Assembly (NCBI GenBank): GCA_964058805.1
Contig: CAXKVV010001126.1
Location: 1-42,244, forward strand
Source: Schoenoplectus triqueter
Taxonomy: Eukaryota; Streptophyta; Magnoliopsida; Poales; Cyperaceae
Direction of reading: 5' to 3'
DNA: 42,244 nt
Both the position numbers and the translations under genes were made by a program. This document shows positions 20,251-31,875 of the stretch, piece after piece (within the stretch, counting starts at the first letter, position 1; every line of letters begins with the position of its first letter). The notes below the pieces were generated by a model. The model worked only from the letters and a program-made list of their open reading frames with translations, had not been told where the DNA came from and did no database searches.

Positions 20251-21545
20251 TTCAATAAGAACGGTATAATTTAGTTTTATCTTCTGACGAGATGTGTTAT
20301 TTTTTTATCCTCGAGTGGGGCCTTTGTTATTTGTATTTTTTTTGTTTTGTTTTCTCGTTAGATTATATAAATACTAGGGCTGTAATTCAGGCAAAGGACT
20401 GTAACTCGGGTTTCGCTCCGATGATATAGTCTTTAAATAAATAATTGATAATATAAAATTTTTAAATATATTTAATAAAATTTCATAATGAAAAAAATTT
20501 AGGCACAATATTTTAAAGCGCTAAGTAATAATGATAATTATAATAATTATTATTATTATAATAAATGATATAAATTAACACATAGTAATCTATAAATGAT
20601 TATATAAAAAAGTTTAATCATTTTAAGAGTTAAATTTGACTTTAAGTATATTACACACATTATTTTAAATGAGGAGAGAGAAATTATTTTATATGAATCC
20701 TTAGATTCAAGAAGATGAAAACATTTAAATAGAATCAATAGTGGAGAAAAGTGATAATGTGGCATGTTTGAAAAATTTAGAAGTTTAACCCTATTTATGT
20801 ACTAAGAATTGGAAATGTTTGACATGATCATAAATATAATAAGCTTTTTCATGTTTGATTATCTAATTCGTAAGTAAAAAGTTTAAATTTATAATTAAAG
20901 GTGCATTGAAGTCTAGACAATAATTAAGATTCTGGATAAAAAGATACCAAAGAAAGTAACTATAATTTGCACTAAGAAATCAATATTTGAAAATTTTAAG
21001 AGACTAAAAAGTTAATTAAAGAAGACGTAAAGAAAAATTAGTCGTTAATTAATTAAATGAAACCATTATTAATGTATTGCAATCATAATTAAAAGTCAAG
21101 AGTATGTACTTCAAACCCTTGACCGAACAACTTGCAGCAGCAGCATTAAAACGTTACATTTAACTTGTAATTTAGTACCTAAATTTCTACACTGAAAAGC
21201 ACCAGAAAAATTCAAATTAATTGCCGGTATGCAACTTGCAGTCTTCTTCTAGCCAGAAGTATGAAACCAAGTCGCTGTTGAAAGAGGCTAGATTAGCTAC
21301 CATTAATTCGTGCCCTTATAATTCATTGAATAATGATAACGTACGTAACACAGAATTTGAATCGGTGGTTGTTTACATAGTAGGACATGATTTTGGCCAA
21401 TCATCATTTCTCCAAAATATATATAGTGCGGGTCTGCGGGAGTGCCTTCGTTATGTTATTTATGTACTGTTATTCTCGGACAAAAGAAAGGTCCTCATTT
21501 TTTTTCTAAAAAAAAGATTTTTTTTTTTATAAAAATAGAAAAAAG
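20251..21545. other. Intergenic DNA, no gene recognised
   Basis: The part 20,270-20,440 has a T-rich stretch followed by GGCTGTAATTCAGGCAAAGG and TTTCGCTCCGATGATATAG, which looks like the 3' end of some retroelement but is not assignable. An open frame at 21,221-21,532 (103 codons) lacks a domain and ends in poly-lysine/phenylalanine from A/T runs, so it is not called. Confidence 0.25.
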
Positions 21546-21549
21546 TTTT

Positions 21550-21760
21550 TATATATGTTCTTTTACTTGTAGATTGATAGTCCGTCAAATTTTATTCAAT
21601 TTCATTAACGTTTTCTACTCCATCAAAGACCGTTAATTGAAACCGTTGCAAAAATCATTGAAAGACCGTTAAATTTGATAATCTTTGATGAACTATCCAA
21701 GGTTAATGAAATTACATAAAATTTTATGGACTATCAATGTACAAGTAAAATAATATATCT
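21550..21760. mobile_element. Short foldback MITE
   Basis: TTTTACTTGTAGATTGATAG and ATTTCATTAAC on the left are mirrored by GTTAATGAAAT and ACTATCAATGTACAAGTAAA on the right. The centre (AGACCGTTAA) is also an imperfect palindrome. Flanks are AT-rich. Confidence 0.6.
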
Positions 21761-22107
21761 ATAAAAAAATTATAATTTTTTTATATGTTTTTAGAGAGAA
21801 AAGGAAGAATAATTTTGGAGCACAATCATTTACCAAAATATTACCAAAATAATGAATATTTTTTTGTCCCACCAAAAGTTGAATAAAAAGGAAATGTTAG
21901 ATGCGTTGCATGCTGGGTTAAAACTACTGAAAAGAATCTAGCTGTCAAAAGTTCAAATGACATTTTTTGAAGATAATCACTTAAATCATTTTGTAAAAGT
22001 ACCGAAGAGTTGACAAATGATTGTGCTTATGTGACTGAATTACTTTTATCTGATTTTGGAGTAGAATTTATCCGAACTCGATTAAATTTAATACAATATA
22101 AAAAACG

Positions 22108-22205
22108 ATCGACTGAATTATGAATGGAGAAAAAAATAATTGATTGAATTATGATTCATTTAATGCAGAAAAAATAATTGATAGAATTATGATTCATTTA
22201 TTTAC
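22108..22205. repeat. Short tandem duplication
   Basis: AAAATAATTGATTGAATTAT and AAAATAATTGATAGAATTAT, each followed by GATTCATTTA, form two units of about 43 bp. The rest of 21,761-22,330 holds nothing else recognised. Confidence 0.55.
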
Positions 22206-22330
22206 TAAATTTTTATACCTCATCAATTGGATTCTACTCGGACCGATAATATAAAGGACAGTGCGCATGACCTCGATCTACCGATCTCATCTGAATTCAG
22301 AACCTATTCACTCTCTATATAATTATCTGG

Positions 22331-22511
22331 ATAGCCCAGTTTAAGCTCACGGAGGTTTCTATGAGTTTAACTCAAATGTACATCAAATTATTTTTAACTT
22401 TTGATCTATCATCTCATTAAATTCTTCATATAAAAATTTAGAGTGTTCTGAATTTTTTAAGTTAATATTTTTAATTTTTAAAAATAATATATAAACATTG
22501 AATATTTTGTA
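22331..22511. mobile_element. Truncated family-D MITE (left half)
   Basis: TTTAAGCTCACGGAGGTTTC and TCTCATTAAATTCTTCATAT match the left half of other family-D copies. The right half is missing. Confidence 0.5.
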
Positions 22512-23600
22512 TAGTGCATATTGACAATTATGATAGAAATAAAATATCTAAGAAAACAAATTACTCCTGAATCTAAAACAGATGTCCATTATTAGATGAT
22601 TTTTTTTTACTTTTTTTCAAATAAAAAGTGATTTCACTATATGTGGCATAATTTTCACAGTAACAATGGGACCATTTAAGATGTAGATTCTTTTGCACAT
22701 ATGAAACTAGAAAACCACCAAGGCTAGCTAGCGTACTATAATTCTCACCAAAGTTCTTGAAATGTCTGTTCATACCAAACTAACAGAGTGCTTAGTAAAT
22801 TGCTTGATGTTTTTAATGATGATGTTGGTACTACAAGCAAACACACAGTCCATTATATTCGCACTTTCACTGTTCAAGATGGTCCAATTCTTTTGTTCCT
22901 TTATATATTCTCCGTAGGGAAATTAGCAATTCTTTTAATTGGTTCACTATGAGGCAAAAAAAAATTGATATTTTCAAAAATATCGTTTCCAATCAGAAAA
23001 TTAAATTATAGACGCACTATTTATTTATTAAATAGGGTGTGCATCAAATTTGAATATATTTGACACAGTCACTAATTTAATTAGTCTTCCATCAAATAAT
23101 AAGGTAGAGTTTTAATGGCATTAATTAGAAATTAACTTGAATTTGATACAGTATGTCGTACGTATAAACTATTGATTTATTTAAATAATTAAGAATAAGT
23201 CTGTAGTTTTATCTTTTAATTAATATAATGATATTTTAAGATTTTAAATGGTCTTTGTATTGTTGGAAAATGTATTATATATGGACATGTATTATAAAAA
23301 TTAGATTATATCAGAATTTTCTTGTTATCGTTATCATTAAATTGTGTCTCTTAAGTAAAATTTCTTCCAAAATTTTGATTGCAGCGGTACATAGATCTTT
23401 ACTGCTAACTGATTGGATAATCTAATTAACAAATATTAGAAGGAACAGTTTCATTTGTATCTAGTTGAGCAACACAAAAAAGTACTACAAACGCCGTCTA
23501 AAGCTGAGTAAAATACCTGTGACAAAAATTAAACCTCACTCTAGTCTTTTCAAAATTCTACTTTATTTTATTTTATTTGCAAATTGCAATCTGCTAACAG
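22512..23600. other. Intergenic DNA, no gene recognised
   Basis: AT-rich sequence with no domain-bearing open frame and no repeat with clear ends. The minus frame at 22,573-22,773 is lysine/serine-rich from A/T runs and is not called. Confidence 0.3.
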
Positions 23601-23602
23601 CA

Positions 23603-24025
23603 GTTGGTCGACAGATTTTAGTAATAATAAGTTTTATTAAATTAATATTATTAAAAATAAGAGTGAGAAACGTAAAATTTCAAATATACGAATGGCAGCG
23701 CGCCACTAGCAGTGGCGCGTTTCGTCTAAACCCCGCATAAGTGACTGCGCATTTTGTATATATAAGAAGCAAACTGCGCATTTTGAAACGCTCCACTGGT
23801 AGTGGCGCGTTTCGTAAAAATAAGGAAACGCGCCACTGCTAATGGCGCGTTTGGTAAAAATAATGAAACGCGCCACTGCCAGTGGAGCGTTTCAAATACG
23901 CAGTGAACGCGCCACTGTCAGTGGCGCGCTGCCATTCGTATATTTAAAATTTTACGTTTCTCACTCTTATTTTTAATAATATTAATTTACTAAAATTTAT
24001 TATTACTAAAAACTGGTTGATCGAC
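23603..24025. mobile_element. Foldback element with GC-rich palindrome core
   Basis: Arms of about 105 bp (23,603-23,710 and 23,920-24,025) are nearly perfect reverse complements; both carry AAGAGTGAGAAACGTAAAAT and ATACGAATGGCAGCGCGCC in their own orientation. Between them lies an array of GC-rich palindromes. The open frame at 23,465-23,740 runs through the left arm and is not a gene. The terminal bases (GTTGGTCGAC on the left, GTTGATCGAC rather than its complement on the right) look rearranged. Confidence 0.75.
23699..23932. repeat. Five-palindrome array, CGCGCCACTG-NN-CAGTGGCGCG type
   Basis: Palindromes lie at about 23,699-23,725, 23,785-23,814, 23,825-23,852, 23,865-23,893 and 23,905-23,932. 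Each is close to GAAACGCGCCACTG + CAGTGGCGCGTTTC with one or two mismatches. TATATATAAG and two copies of CTGCGCATTTTG lie between the first and second. Confidence 0.8.
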
Positions 24026-24082
24026 TTGGTTACAAGATACATTTTGTCTTTAACCGCAAGATAGCCCAAACCTCCTCTCTCT

Positions 24083-24359
24083 TAGAGGTGGCAGATTTCG
24101 ACCCGACCCGACAAACTCTTTCGACCCGTCCGGATCCGAACTCGACCCAACCCGATTTTTTAGTAATTTTTAAGAAAATCAAATTGACCCGATCCAAGAT
24201 CAAATGACCTTCAATCCAATCGAAAACTATCAACAATCTGGAAAAAAACACAACATATAAATTAACCCGATCCGACCCAACCCAATTTCTTCTTGAAAGT
24301 CAAACTGACCCGACCCGCCCAACCCGAACCCGACCCGACCCGCCCGATTGCCACCTCTA
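24083..24359. mobile_element. hAT-like MITE, 8-bp target duplication
   Basis: Terminal repeats TAGAGGTGGCA (left) and TGCCACCTCTA (right) frame a CCCGACCC-rich interior. Both sides carry CTCTCTCT (24,075-24,082 and 24,360-24,367), an 8-bp duplication typical of hAT, though in low-complexity sequence. The minus frames here translate the GGGTCGGG repeats and are not genes. Confidence 0.7.
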
Positions 24360-24689
24360 CTCTCTCTACTCTCTCTAGATCTCCAAATCCCACTAAATGA
24401 CTTCCTTGGGTTAGAACCGCTCACTCAAACAAACAAAGAGACCTAGTATCCTAGTGACGGTGAAAGTGACCCCTTAAGCTTGAAATCATGTAACCCACCG
24501 GCCACTCCAAACCTTGCTAGGCTTCTTTCACTATGGACAAAATTATATAGCACCACTCAAGTGCCCCTAACTATCTAGAAAGCAAAAGTTGCATTCATTT
24601 GGTAAGAACTTTGGGACACCAACTAATGGGTTTTGATGTTCTTTTTTTCTTTTCTTGAAGTGAAGTTTTTTACGTTCATAGGCCATGTC

Positions 24690-25038
24690 TAGGGTGTCGA
24701 TGGGTCAGATCGGGTTGGGTTCGGGTCGAGTTATATTATTTTATTATTATTATTTATCTAATCTGAACCCGATCCGATTAAATTCAGGTAAAAAATCTTA
24801 ATCCATACCTGATCCGATCGGGTCACGGATCGACCCGACCCGACCCGTGTAAAATAATTAAATATTTATTAATTATTTTTATATAATTTTAAGAAATTAA
24901 ATATTGATTAATTTATAATTAATCTTAATTAATATATAATTAGTGTAGATTTAAGTTTTAATTAGTACTAAATTATAATTAATCGGGTCGGAGTGAATCG
25001 GGTTATCCCGTCGGGTCGGGTCGATAATTGACACCCTA
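24690..25038. mobile_element. hAT-like MITE, 8-bp target duplication
   Basis: TAGGGTGTC at the left and GACACCCTA at the right are perfect 9-bp inverted repeats, followed inwards by GGGTC-rich sequence. The flanks GCCATGTC (24,682-24,689) and GTCATGTC (25,039-25,046) match at seven of eight bases. It is related in style to the element at 24,083 but has a different AT-rich centre. Confidence 0.75.
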
Positions 25039-25046
25039 GTCATGTC

Positions 25047-25488
25047 CAGTAAATGCATGTAACATTTAAGTTATTCGGCAAATAATAATAATGATATAAA
25101 CAAACAATAAAGAAACAACAACAATGATAGCAAGTTAGTTAAGCATCTTGACCTTGTTTCATTTTAAAAAAAAAACAAAAGAGTAACGAACATTTCATTT
25201 AACTATGATTGATTTCATTTAGTGTATACAATTTTTGAAAAATGAACAGAATTAGCAATTTGGATTTGACATTTCAAGTTCAAATTCTGAAATATAATGT
25301 GTTTGTTGGATTTTGTGACACGAAAAGATTGTAGCATCTAAACCCAAGTTTCAATTATTACTTAAGAAAATTGAGTCAACGTGTAATTATTTACGCAGGG
25401 TGGAGATTCATCGGTAACTACACATTTTTACAATTTTGACAATCAACTTCATATAAATTTATAAAAATTTTAAAAATTAAAAACTTTA
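25047..25488. other. Intergenic DNA, nothing recognised
   Basis: Contains a run of (AAC)/(AAT) words near 25,080-25,130 and no other structure that I can support. Confidence 0.3.
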
Positions 25489-25884
25489 CAAGCATTTATT
25501 TTTAACCCGAAATATTAACGAGGCGAATTTCAATTTTTATTTCTCAAAATTTTAATTTAAGTATTTCAATAAAATCTTTATATCATAATCTTGTAGTATA
25601 CTAATTTTCATTGTATTTGGAATTACTTTACTATACTTAATGATTTTTAGAAAGTAATTTTTTTTACATATAATTATTATTATTTTATTATTATTTCATA
25701 GTTATCTTTCGAAAATCATTAAGCATAGTAAACTAACTCCAAATACGATAAAAATTAGTATTCTACAATATTATGATATAAAGATTTTATTGAGCTATTT
25801 AAATTGAGATTTTGTGCATGAAAAATTAAAATTTGACTCGTTAGCATTTCGGTTGAAATGCTAACGGAAGCATGTTAGACAAAT

Positions 25885-25886
<2 letters not shown>
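25489..25886. mobile_element. Family-F foldback MITE
   Basis: The right end GCTAACGGAAGCATGTTAGA is well kept; the left end is worn. Complementary inner blocks include ATATCATAATCTTGTAGTAT (left) and ATTCTACAATATTATGATAT (right), around an AT-rich centre. A second, better copy is at 41,207-41,599. Confidence 0.65.
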
Positions 25887-25927
<41 letters not shown>

Positions 25928-25929
<2 letters not shown>

Positions 25930-26310
25930 TTATGTTACGGTTAGTCATGAAGTACAAAATGTTTTTGTACTTCGCGTTTTATCTCCCATTTCCAAATTCA
26001 AAATATTAATCCTACTGGTCAAATTATTCTCTATATTAAAATACATTTGAAGACCAAATTATATATTTTTTTAGAAATATTTTTCTATTTTTCTGAGGAT
26101 TAAAAAATTATTCTTATTAAAAATCATAAACTCAATGCATTTTCATCTCCTAAAAAAATAGAAACAATTTTCTAAAAAATGAAAATTTTAGTATCCAAAT
26201 ATATTTCAATATGGAAAACACTTTTAAAGGTTGGATCGGTGTTTTGAATTCGAAAATTAGAGATACGACGCTAAATATAAAAATGTTTTACACTTCATGA
26301 CTAACCGTAG

Positions 26311-26314
<4 letters not shown>
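25928..26314. mobile_element. Family-B foldback MITE
   Basis: AGTTATGTTACGGTTAGTCA at the left mirrors TGACTAACCGTAGCAT at the right; both sides have a chromatid-like AAGTACAAAA/TTTTACACTT block inside. It is flanked by GA and CT runs joined to TA runs. Confidence 0.7.

Positions 26315-26366
<52 letters not shown>
26312..26366. repeat. Palindromic microsatellite (TC)n(TA)n(GA)n
   Basis: It separates the family-B and family-C MITEs. A TC run of about ten units, a TA run of about seven and a GA run of about eight form a near-perfect palindrome. Confidence 0.9.
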
Positions 26367-26772
26367 CCTTACGGTGCTTCACGAAGTAAAAATACATTTT
26401 ATTTCAGTTTCAAATCTCATATAACGAGAGCTTGAAATATTAATCTAATTAGTTAACAATAATCTAGATATTGAAAACTTATTGAATACCAAAATTTATT
26501 ATTTTTGGAGATTTATAACTATTTTTTTATTTTTTTAAAGATGATAATTTTTAGGTGCACTTATCATTATTTTATTATTATTTTTGGGGCATTTTTTAAA
26601 AATCTAAAAAAAATAGTTAGAAAGCTCCAAATGTAATCAAATTTGGTATTCCATAAGATTTGAACATATAGTTTATGTTGGGTGAATTAGATTGGCAATT
26701 TAAACTTTGATTTTGTGAGATTTTTTAGGCCGAAGCAAATTCATCTTTGCTTCGCGAAGCACCGTAAGATCT
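26364..26772. mobile_element. Family-C foldback MITE
   Basis: ACCTTACGGTGCTTCACGAA pairs with the right end TTCGCGAAGCACCGTAAGAT. The interior contains mirrored ATTAATCTAATTAG and GAATTAGATTG. Confidence 0.7.
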
Positions 26773-26805
26773 CCATATATTTAGAGAGAGAAAAAAAAAA
26801 GAGAG

Positions 26806-27188
26806 AGTAAAAATATTGTAAGCTTAACCTCACGGAGGTCTTCCATGAGCTTAACTAAAAAATTATATCAAATCACCTCTAAATTTTAATTTATCATGGT
26901 CATTAAATTTTTTATATGAAAATCTTGTAGGATGCAAAAATTTAGAGTGTTTTTAGCTTTTTAAGTCATCGTTTTTAATTTTTAAAAGTGATGTTCAAAC
27001 ATTGAATATTTTATTATTTTTTTTAGAGATGATTTTCAAAAATTAAAAATGATGATTTAAAAAACTCAAAACACTCCAAATTTTTGTATCCCACAAGATT
27101 TTTATATAAAAAATTTAATGAGTATTATAAACTAAAAATTGAACATGATTTGATATAATTTTTGAGTTAAACTCAATGTATCTTTACT
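26806..27188. mobile_element. Family-D foldback MITE
   Basis: AGTAAAAATATTGTAAGCTT at the left mirrors AACTCAATGTATCTTTACT at the right, with long complementary arms (AGAGTGTTTTTAGC, AAACACTCCAAATTTTTG). Confidence 0.65.
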
Positions 27189-27198
27189 ATATATATAT

Positions 27199-27552
27199 AG
27201 TGAGGCTATGGTGCTTCGTGAAGCATAAAACCTCCCGTGCTTCACGTCCGTATCTCAAATTTGAAAGTTCAAATAGCCGATCCAAACTGTTGACCATGAT
27301 CTTCATATTAAAATATTCTTGGAGATCAAATTTTATATTTTTTTGAATTTTTTTGCTATTTTTTAAGTGGGTACAAAGTTTGCTGGTCTAATGATTTCTG
27401 CACCATTCAAAAAAAAATATAAATTTTGATGTCCAAAAATAGTTCAATATGAAGATCATGTTCAACTGTTTGGATCGACCGTTTGAACTTTTAAATTCGA
27501 GATACGGACATGAATTACGAGAGATTTTGTGCTTCGTGAAGCACCATAGTCT
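27199..27552. mobile_element. Family-A foldback MITE, best preserved copy
   Basis: GTGAGGCTATGGTGCTTCGT pairs with GCTTCGTGAAGCACCATAGT at the right. ACGTCCGTATCTCAAATTTG mirrors AAATTCGAGATACGGACAT. About 350 bp, nearly wholly self-complementary. The frames on both strands here are repeat translations. Confidence 0.75.
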
Positions 27553-27557
27553 CTCTC

Positions 27558-27609
<52 letters not shown>

Positions 27610-28133
27610 CACATATAGTTCATATCATATACGACCTTATTACTGAGACCGGATTAAATGTTCTATGTGGGAGAAAAATGGTATGATTAAATTCAATATA
27701 TACAGTCCAGAATAAATAGAAAAATACAACGCCCGACATCGGCGGGGCTGACTCCGTCAGAATGGGTAGCAAAATCTCTCAAATAAAAATCCAAAAGAAA
27801 GAATTCAAACCCAACAACTCGATGAGTCATAAACAAACTACTATGCTCACAAGCTGATGCGGTAAACCTAGATCTCACAACCACCATGGAAACACGAGTA
27901 ATTTAAAAATTACTCAGTACAGATTTAGATCCAGCCTTAAGATTTGATCTTTTTTCCTAGACTGGACACAAATACCAATACTAATGTTCTAAAATATAAT
28001 ATAACAATTATTTGTACCTATAATTAAAAATCTACGCAACTCTTTTAAAATTCCGCTATTATGCAATGACATGCAATGACAAAGAAACTCAAAATATAAA
28101 ATCTATGAAAATAATATAATATATATATATATA
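27553..28133. other. Microsatellite plus unassigned DNA
   Basis: Starts with a (TC)n(TA)n run to about 27,610. The part 27,690-27,900 is GC-richer (CGCCCGACATCGGCGGGG). On the minus strand this resembles the end of some plant Ty3-type LTRs, but I cannot assign it. The frame at 27,693-27,887 has no domain. Confidence 0.25.
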
Positions 28134-28546
28134 TAGTCTGACTATGGTGCTTTGTAAAGAATAGAGGCGTTGTGTGCTTTGCACTCTATTCTTAATTTTA
28201 AGTCAGAAATGACTGATCTGAACCGTTCAATCTAATCTTCATATCAAAATCTATTAGTAAATCAAAATTTATATTTTTTAAAATATTTTTGTTATTTTTC
28301 TGGTGAGGAGAAAAATGACTTGAGTGGTTTTCCCCTTATCCAAAAAAATAGATTCATCCAAAAATGATGATTTTTCCCTTATCCAAAAAAATAGCAAATG
28401 AATTCCAAAAAATATAAAATTTGGTTCATAAATAGATTTGGATATGGAGATTAGATTGAGCGGTTTGGATTAATCATTTCTGACTTAAAATTAATAATAT
28501 AGCGCAAAGCACACAACGCTCTTGTGTTTTATAAAGCACCATAGCC

Positions 28547-28550
<4 letters not shown>
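28134..28550. mobile_element. Family-A-like foldback MITE
   Basis: CTATGGTGCTTTGTAAAG at the left mirrors TTTATAAAGCACCATAG at the right. AATTTTAAGTCAGAAATGA mirrors TCATTTCTGACTTAAAATT. ATCCAAAAAAATAG occurs twice near the centre. Confidence 0.7.

Positions 28551-28597
<47 letters not shown>
28551..28597. repeat. (TA)n microsatellite
   Basis: About 23 TA units directly at the right end of the preceding MITE. Confidence 0.95.
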
Positions 28598-28600
<3 letters not shown>

Positions 28601-30589
28601 GCGCAATTGAAATACCCGAAATAGAGTTTCTCAGTTGCAGATTATCAGACTATCCTCAAGCGGGCACATAATCGAGCCATGGACTTGAGACTTACCTAAG
28701 CAGGCACGTATTCAAGGCCAACTTATAAACTTAGAATTTTCATATAAGCAGCCGCAAATGCCCTGAATAAACTAAGAAAATTTGGTCTCGCGAGGCGATA
28801 ATGCCCTAGGAAAGTGATGGCTAAAAATATGTACTCGGTATTCTGAATCTGATAATCTATCTCACAAAGTAATATAAAATAATACAAATGGATTAAGAAT
28901 TATGCTTTCAATTGCCATATCGCCAAAAGTAGATAACTATCCGTGAAATGACAAAATTAAATATAATACAAATGGAAGACTCTCTGTACCAACTAGGGGC
29001 CAAAGCAGAGCTCCCAACTTTTTCTATACCAACCAGAGACCAAATGAGAAAGTCCATCAAACATACTGAGATCTCAAATAAGCTAGCTAAATAAAATAAT
29101 ATAATAAATCAGAATATAATCCAAACTCGAATATGACAACCCACACTAAACACTGAAAGTCATTTCAATCTTAATCGCTCAATTTAAGTTGGAATCAAAT
29201 CATATACTGAATAATAATAAATATAATATTGATAAAAAAAATATAAAAAAACACTCATGGCACTGCCAAACCCGTCAGATGACGAGGTCGGTGAATAACC
29301 GACAAGTAGAGGTGCGCAGTGTATATACAGACCAAGGGGCCCCCACGGACCAATCAGTTTACCAAACGTAACTCGTTGGTCTGTTATACAAGGTAATCTT
29401 GGACTGAGATCTCCCGGCCCGCCTCTCAACACTCCTATACACTTAATGCATGATTAAGTACCTTACTTAATTGTTAATTAGTGATAGTAATAGTATTTAT
29501 CCTAATAATTATAATCTATAATATTATTATTTTATTTCTAATCTAATACTATCTCGGGACTAATTTCTGAGTCTTACTCCTATCATATCTACATACAGAA
29601 TAACATGATATAACATATAAATGCAGGTAGGCCCCAAAGATGTTGGTCAATTACCGTATGCAATGATAGTTTAAATTTTGGTTTCTAATCAAGTTTGGTC
29701 AGAAAAATACCTCAATTCAGTTATTTTAAAAAACAGTTTATTTTCGGGTTTGGGTTCCTATTTTTAAAGAAAGAAAATCGAATCCCATGAATCTATACTT
29801 GAGAATACTGGCAAGGATCGCGAAGTCGCTCTACTTCGGAGGCAGGTCGCCCATCTTGGGATCGACGCCTGCGTACACGAGGTCGGGATCGGCCTCGTAC
29901 TCCGTTAGTGGATCGGAGTCGACTAAATCACTTATTATTAATTAAATTAAGTATTTGTTAGTTTTAACGTGATTCATTTCATAATTAATATTTAATTATA
30001 ATGACGTTTCGATTAACGTCCGTTCGGGTTTTAGCATCTTTTATCATAAAATTTTCGACAACATTTCTATTGTATTTATAAGATGTCGAAAATTTAGTTG
30101 TCGCGTTTATATCTGTTTTATTATGTCTGAAATTTTAATTCCTTTTACATGTCTTTTCTTAATCTCGTTCGGATTTTGGTATAACGATTAATTATTCAAT
30201 ATGTTATCCCCGTTTTTTCTTCATTTCTCACAACTTTTATTTGTCAAATCTTTAAGTGAGTTGTTTTTTTGGGTCAACAAATGTACGGCTTATGGGATAG
30301 CATTAATCGACCTTTAATTAGAACATGTTATTATTTTTCCTAATTTTACATTAAACTAATTTCTTACCACTCTTCACCATACACAAACCTTTTCTTAATT
30401 CGAAATACAAATTGAAAACTCAAAACCTATAGCGAGCTAATTTATGCCGCCCAAATTAATTAGTTTATCCTGTTGTTTACAATATGCGATCCACGTTGTC
30501 ACTAAAAGAAAGGCAACTCGAACTTGAATTTCCGTGTCAACGACTTACTGATTTTGTTACGACCAGTGACAAAACATTTTTTCCATTGT
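28598..30589. other. Unassigned, partly GC-richer intergenic DNA
   Basis: No gene is called. GTACCAACTAGGGGCC and ATACCAACCAGAGACC form a short direct repeat (about 28,988 and 29,026). The part 29,250-29,440 is GC-richer and on the minus strand could belong to an old LTR. The frames at 29,184-29,432 overlap on both strands and have no domain. The hairpin cluster near 29,820 is listed separately. Confidence 0.25.
29821..29916. repeat. Cluster of consecutive hairpins in a small GC-rich island
   Basis: CGAAGT/ACTTCG (29,821-29,838) is followed by a longer stem combining GCAGG/CCTGC, TCG/CGA and CCCA/TGGG (29,841-29,872), then ACGAGG/CCTCGT (29,877-29,898) and TCCG/CGGA (29,901-29,916). The surrounding DNA is AT-rich. 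Confidence 0.55.
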
Positions 30590-30639
30590 TTTTATTAGAG
30601 GCGGGAGAAATCGATCAGATCTGAGAAATCGGTCCGATC

Positions 30640-30948
30640 CGTTCTGATCCGATATAATTCAAAATTTAAAATAATTTGATACTAAATGATCTGATACCCG
30701 ACCCGACCCGACTTGATACGATTTGAAACCCGAAATGACCCAACACTAGATGATCCAATACCGACCTGATATGATCCGAAACCCGAAATGTCCCAACACT
30801 AGATGACCCAATACCTGACCTGACCCGACCCGACCTGATACGACCTGAAAGCTGAAATGACTCAAAACTAGATGACTCGATACCCGACCCAACTTGATAC
30901 GACCCGAAACCCGAAATGACCCGATACCCGACCCGACAGTAAAATTTT
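30640..30948. repeat. Degenerate tandem repeat of CCCGACCCGA-type units
   Basis: About four units of 60-75 bp share GAAACCCGAAATGACCC, AACACTAGATGA and ATACCCGACC. The composition matches the interiors of hAT-like MITEs nearby, but terminal repeats were not found here. Confidence 0.6.
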
Positions 30949-31455
30949 CATAATTATGGTTAGAGTTTGGATAAATTATGAAAATATTATCTTCAGGCTC
31001 TAGCTCACGCTCTTAGAGACTCAGACGTGACCTCCATAAGTCCCACACAAATATCAAATAAGTTGAATAATTTAATTATTATTATGAATAATAAATTATT
31101 TAATTGAAATAATAAAGTTAATATTAACTAAGGTATCTATCAAATATTTTTCTATCAATAACTCAACATATCGTTCAAATAAAATTTATATTGTATGGAT
31201 GACGAGGAATTGAGAATTGGGGAGATAAATAAAAAAAATTATTTCAATTGAAATTAAGGTGAAACCTGCATGACTCAAACATGTCATAAAATAAAAATAA
31301 AAATAAAACAAAATATATCTACAAATCAAAATAAATAGAGAAATTGATTAATATATATTATATTATATATAATATATCATTTCTAATATTATTTTTATTT
31401 AAAATGGAGAAATTGATTGATATATATATATATATATCTGTATATATATAATTAG
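30949..31455. other. AT-rich intergenic DNA
   Basis: No gene is seen. ATATTATATATAATATAT and related near-palindromic TA runs occur around 31,350-31,450. Confidence 0.3.
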
Positions 31456-31842
31456 ATTATTGTGAAAACATTAGCATTTCGAGACCAAGTGCATACGGCT
31501 CAAATTTTATCGTAACATATCCGAAACTTAAAATTATCATTCTCATAAAATTTAGTATATTAAAATATTAGAGAATACAAAAATTTGGGATATTTTGAGT
31601 TTTCTAAGTTTTTGTTTTGGATTTTTTTAAATCAACACTAAAATAATAATAAAATATTAAATTGTTGTTGTTGATTTTCAAAAATCCAAAACAAATACTT
31701 AAAAAACTCAAAATACTCCAAATTTGTGTATCTCTCAATATTTTGATGTGAAGAATTTATTGAGAATGATAATTTTAAATTTCGGATGTGTTATGATAAA
31801 ATTTGAGCCGTATGCACTTGGGCTCGAAATGCAAACATTTTC

Positions 31843-31850
<8 letters not shown>
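31456..31850. mobile_element. Family-E foldback MITE
   Basis: ATTATTGTGAAAACATTAGC at the left mirrors CAAACATTTTCACAATAAT at the right. CCAAGTGCATACGGCTCAAA mirrors TTTGAGCCGTATGCACTTGG exactly. It is a nearly complete hairpin of about 395 bp flanked by TA runs. Confidence 0.75.

Positions 31851-31875
<25 letters not shown>

Noticed and set aside
21221..21532. 103-codon plus-strand frame
   Set aside because: The C-terminus is a K/F run from A/T homopolymers. There is no domain, and the start lies in ordinary intergenic sequence.
24030..24424. Gly/Arg/Ser-rich minus-strand frames
   Set aside because: They translate the GGGTCGGG repeats of a hAT-like MITE rather than a protein gene.
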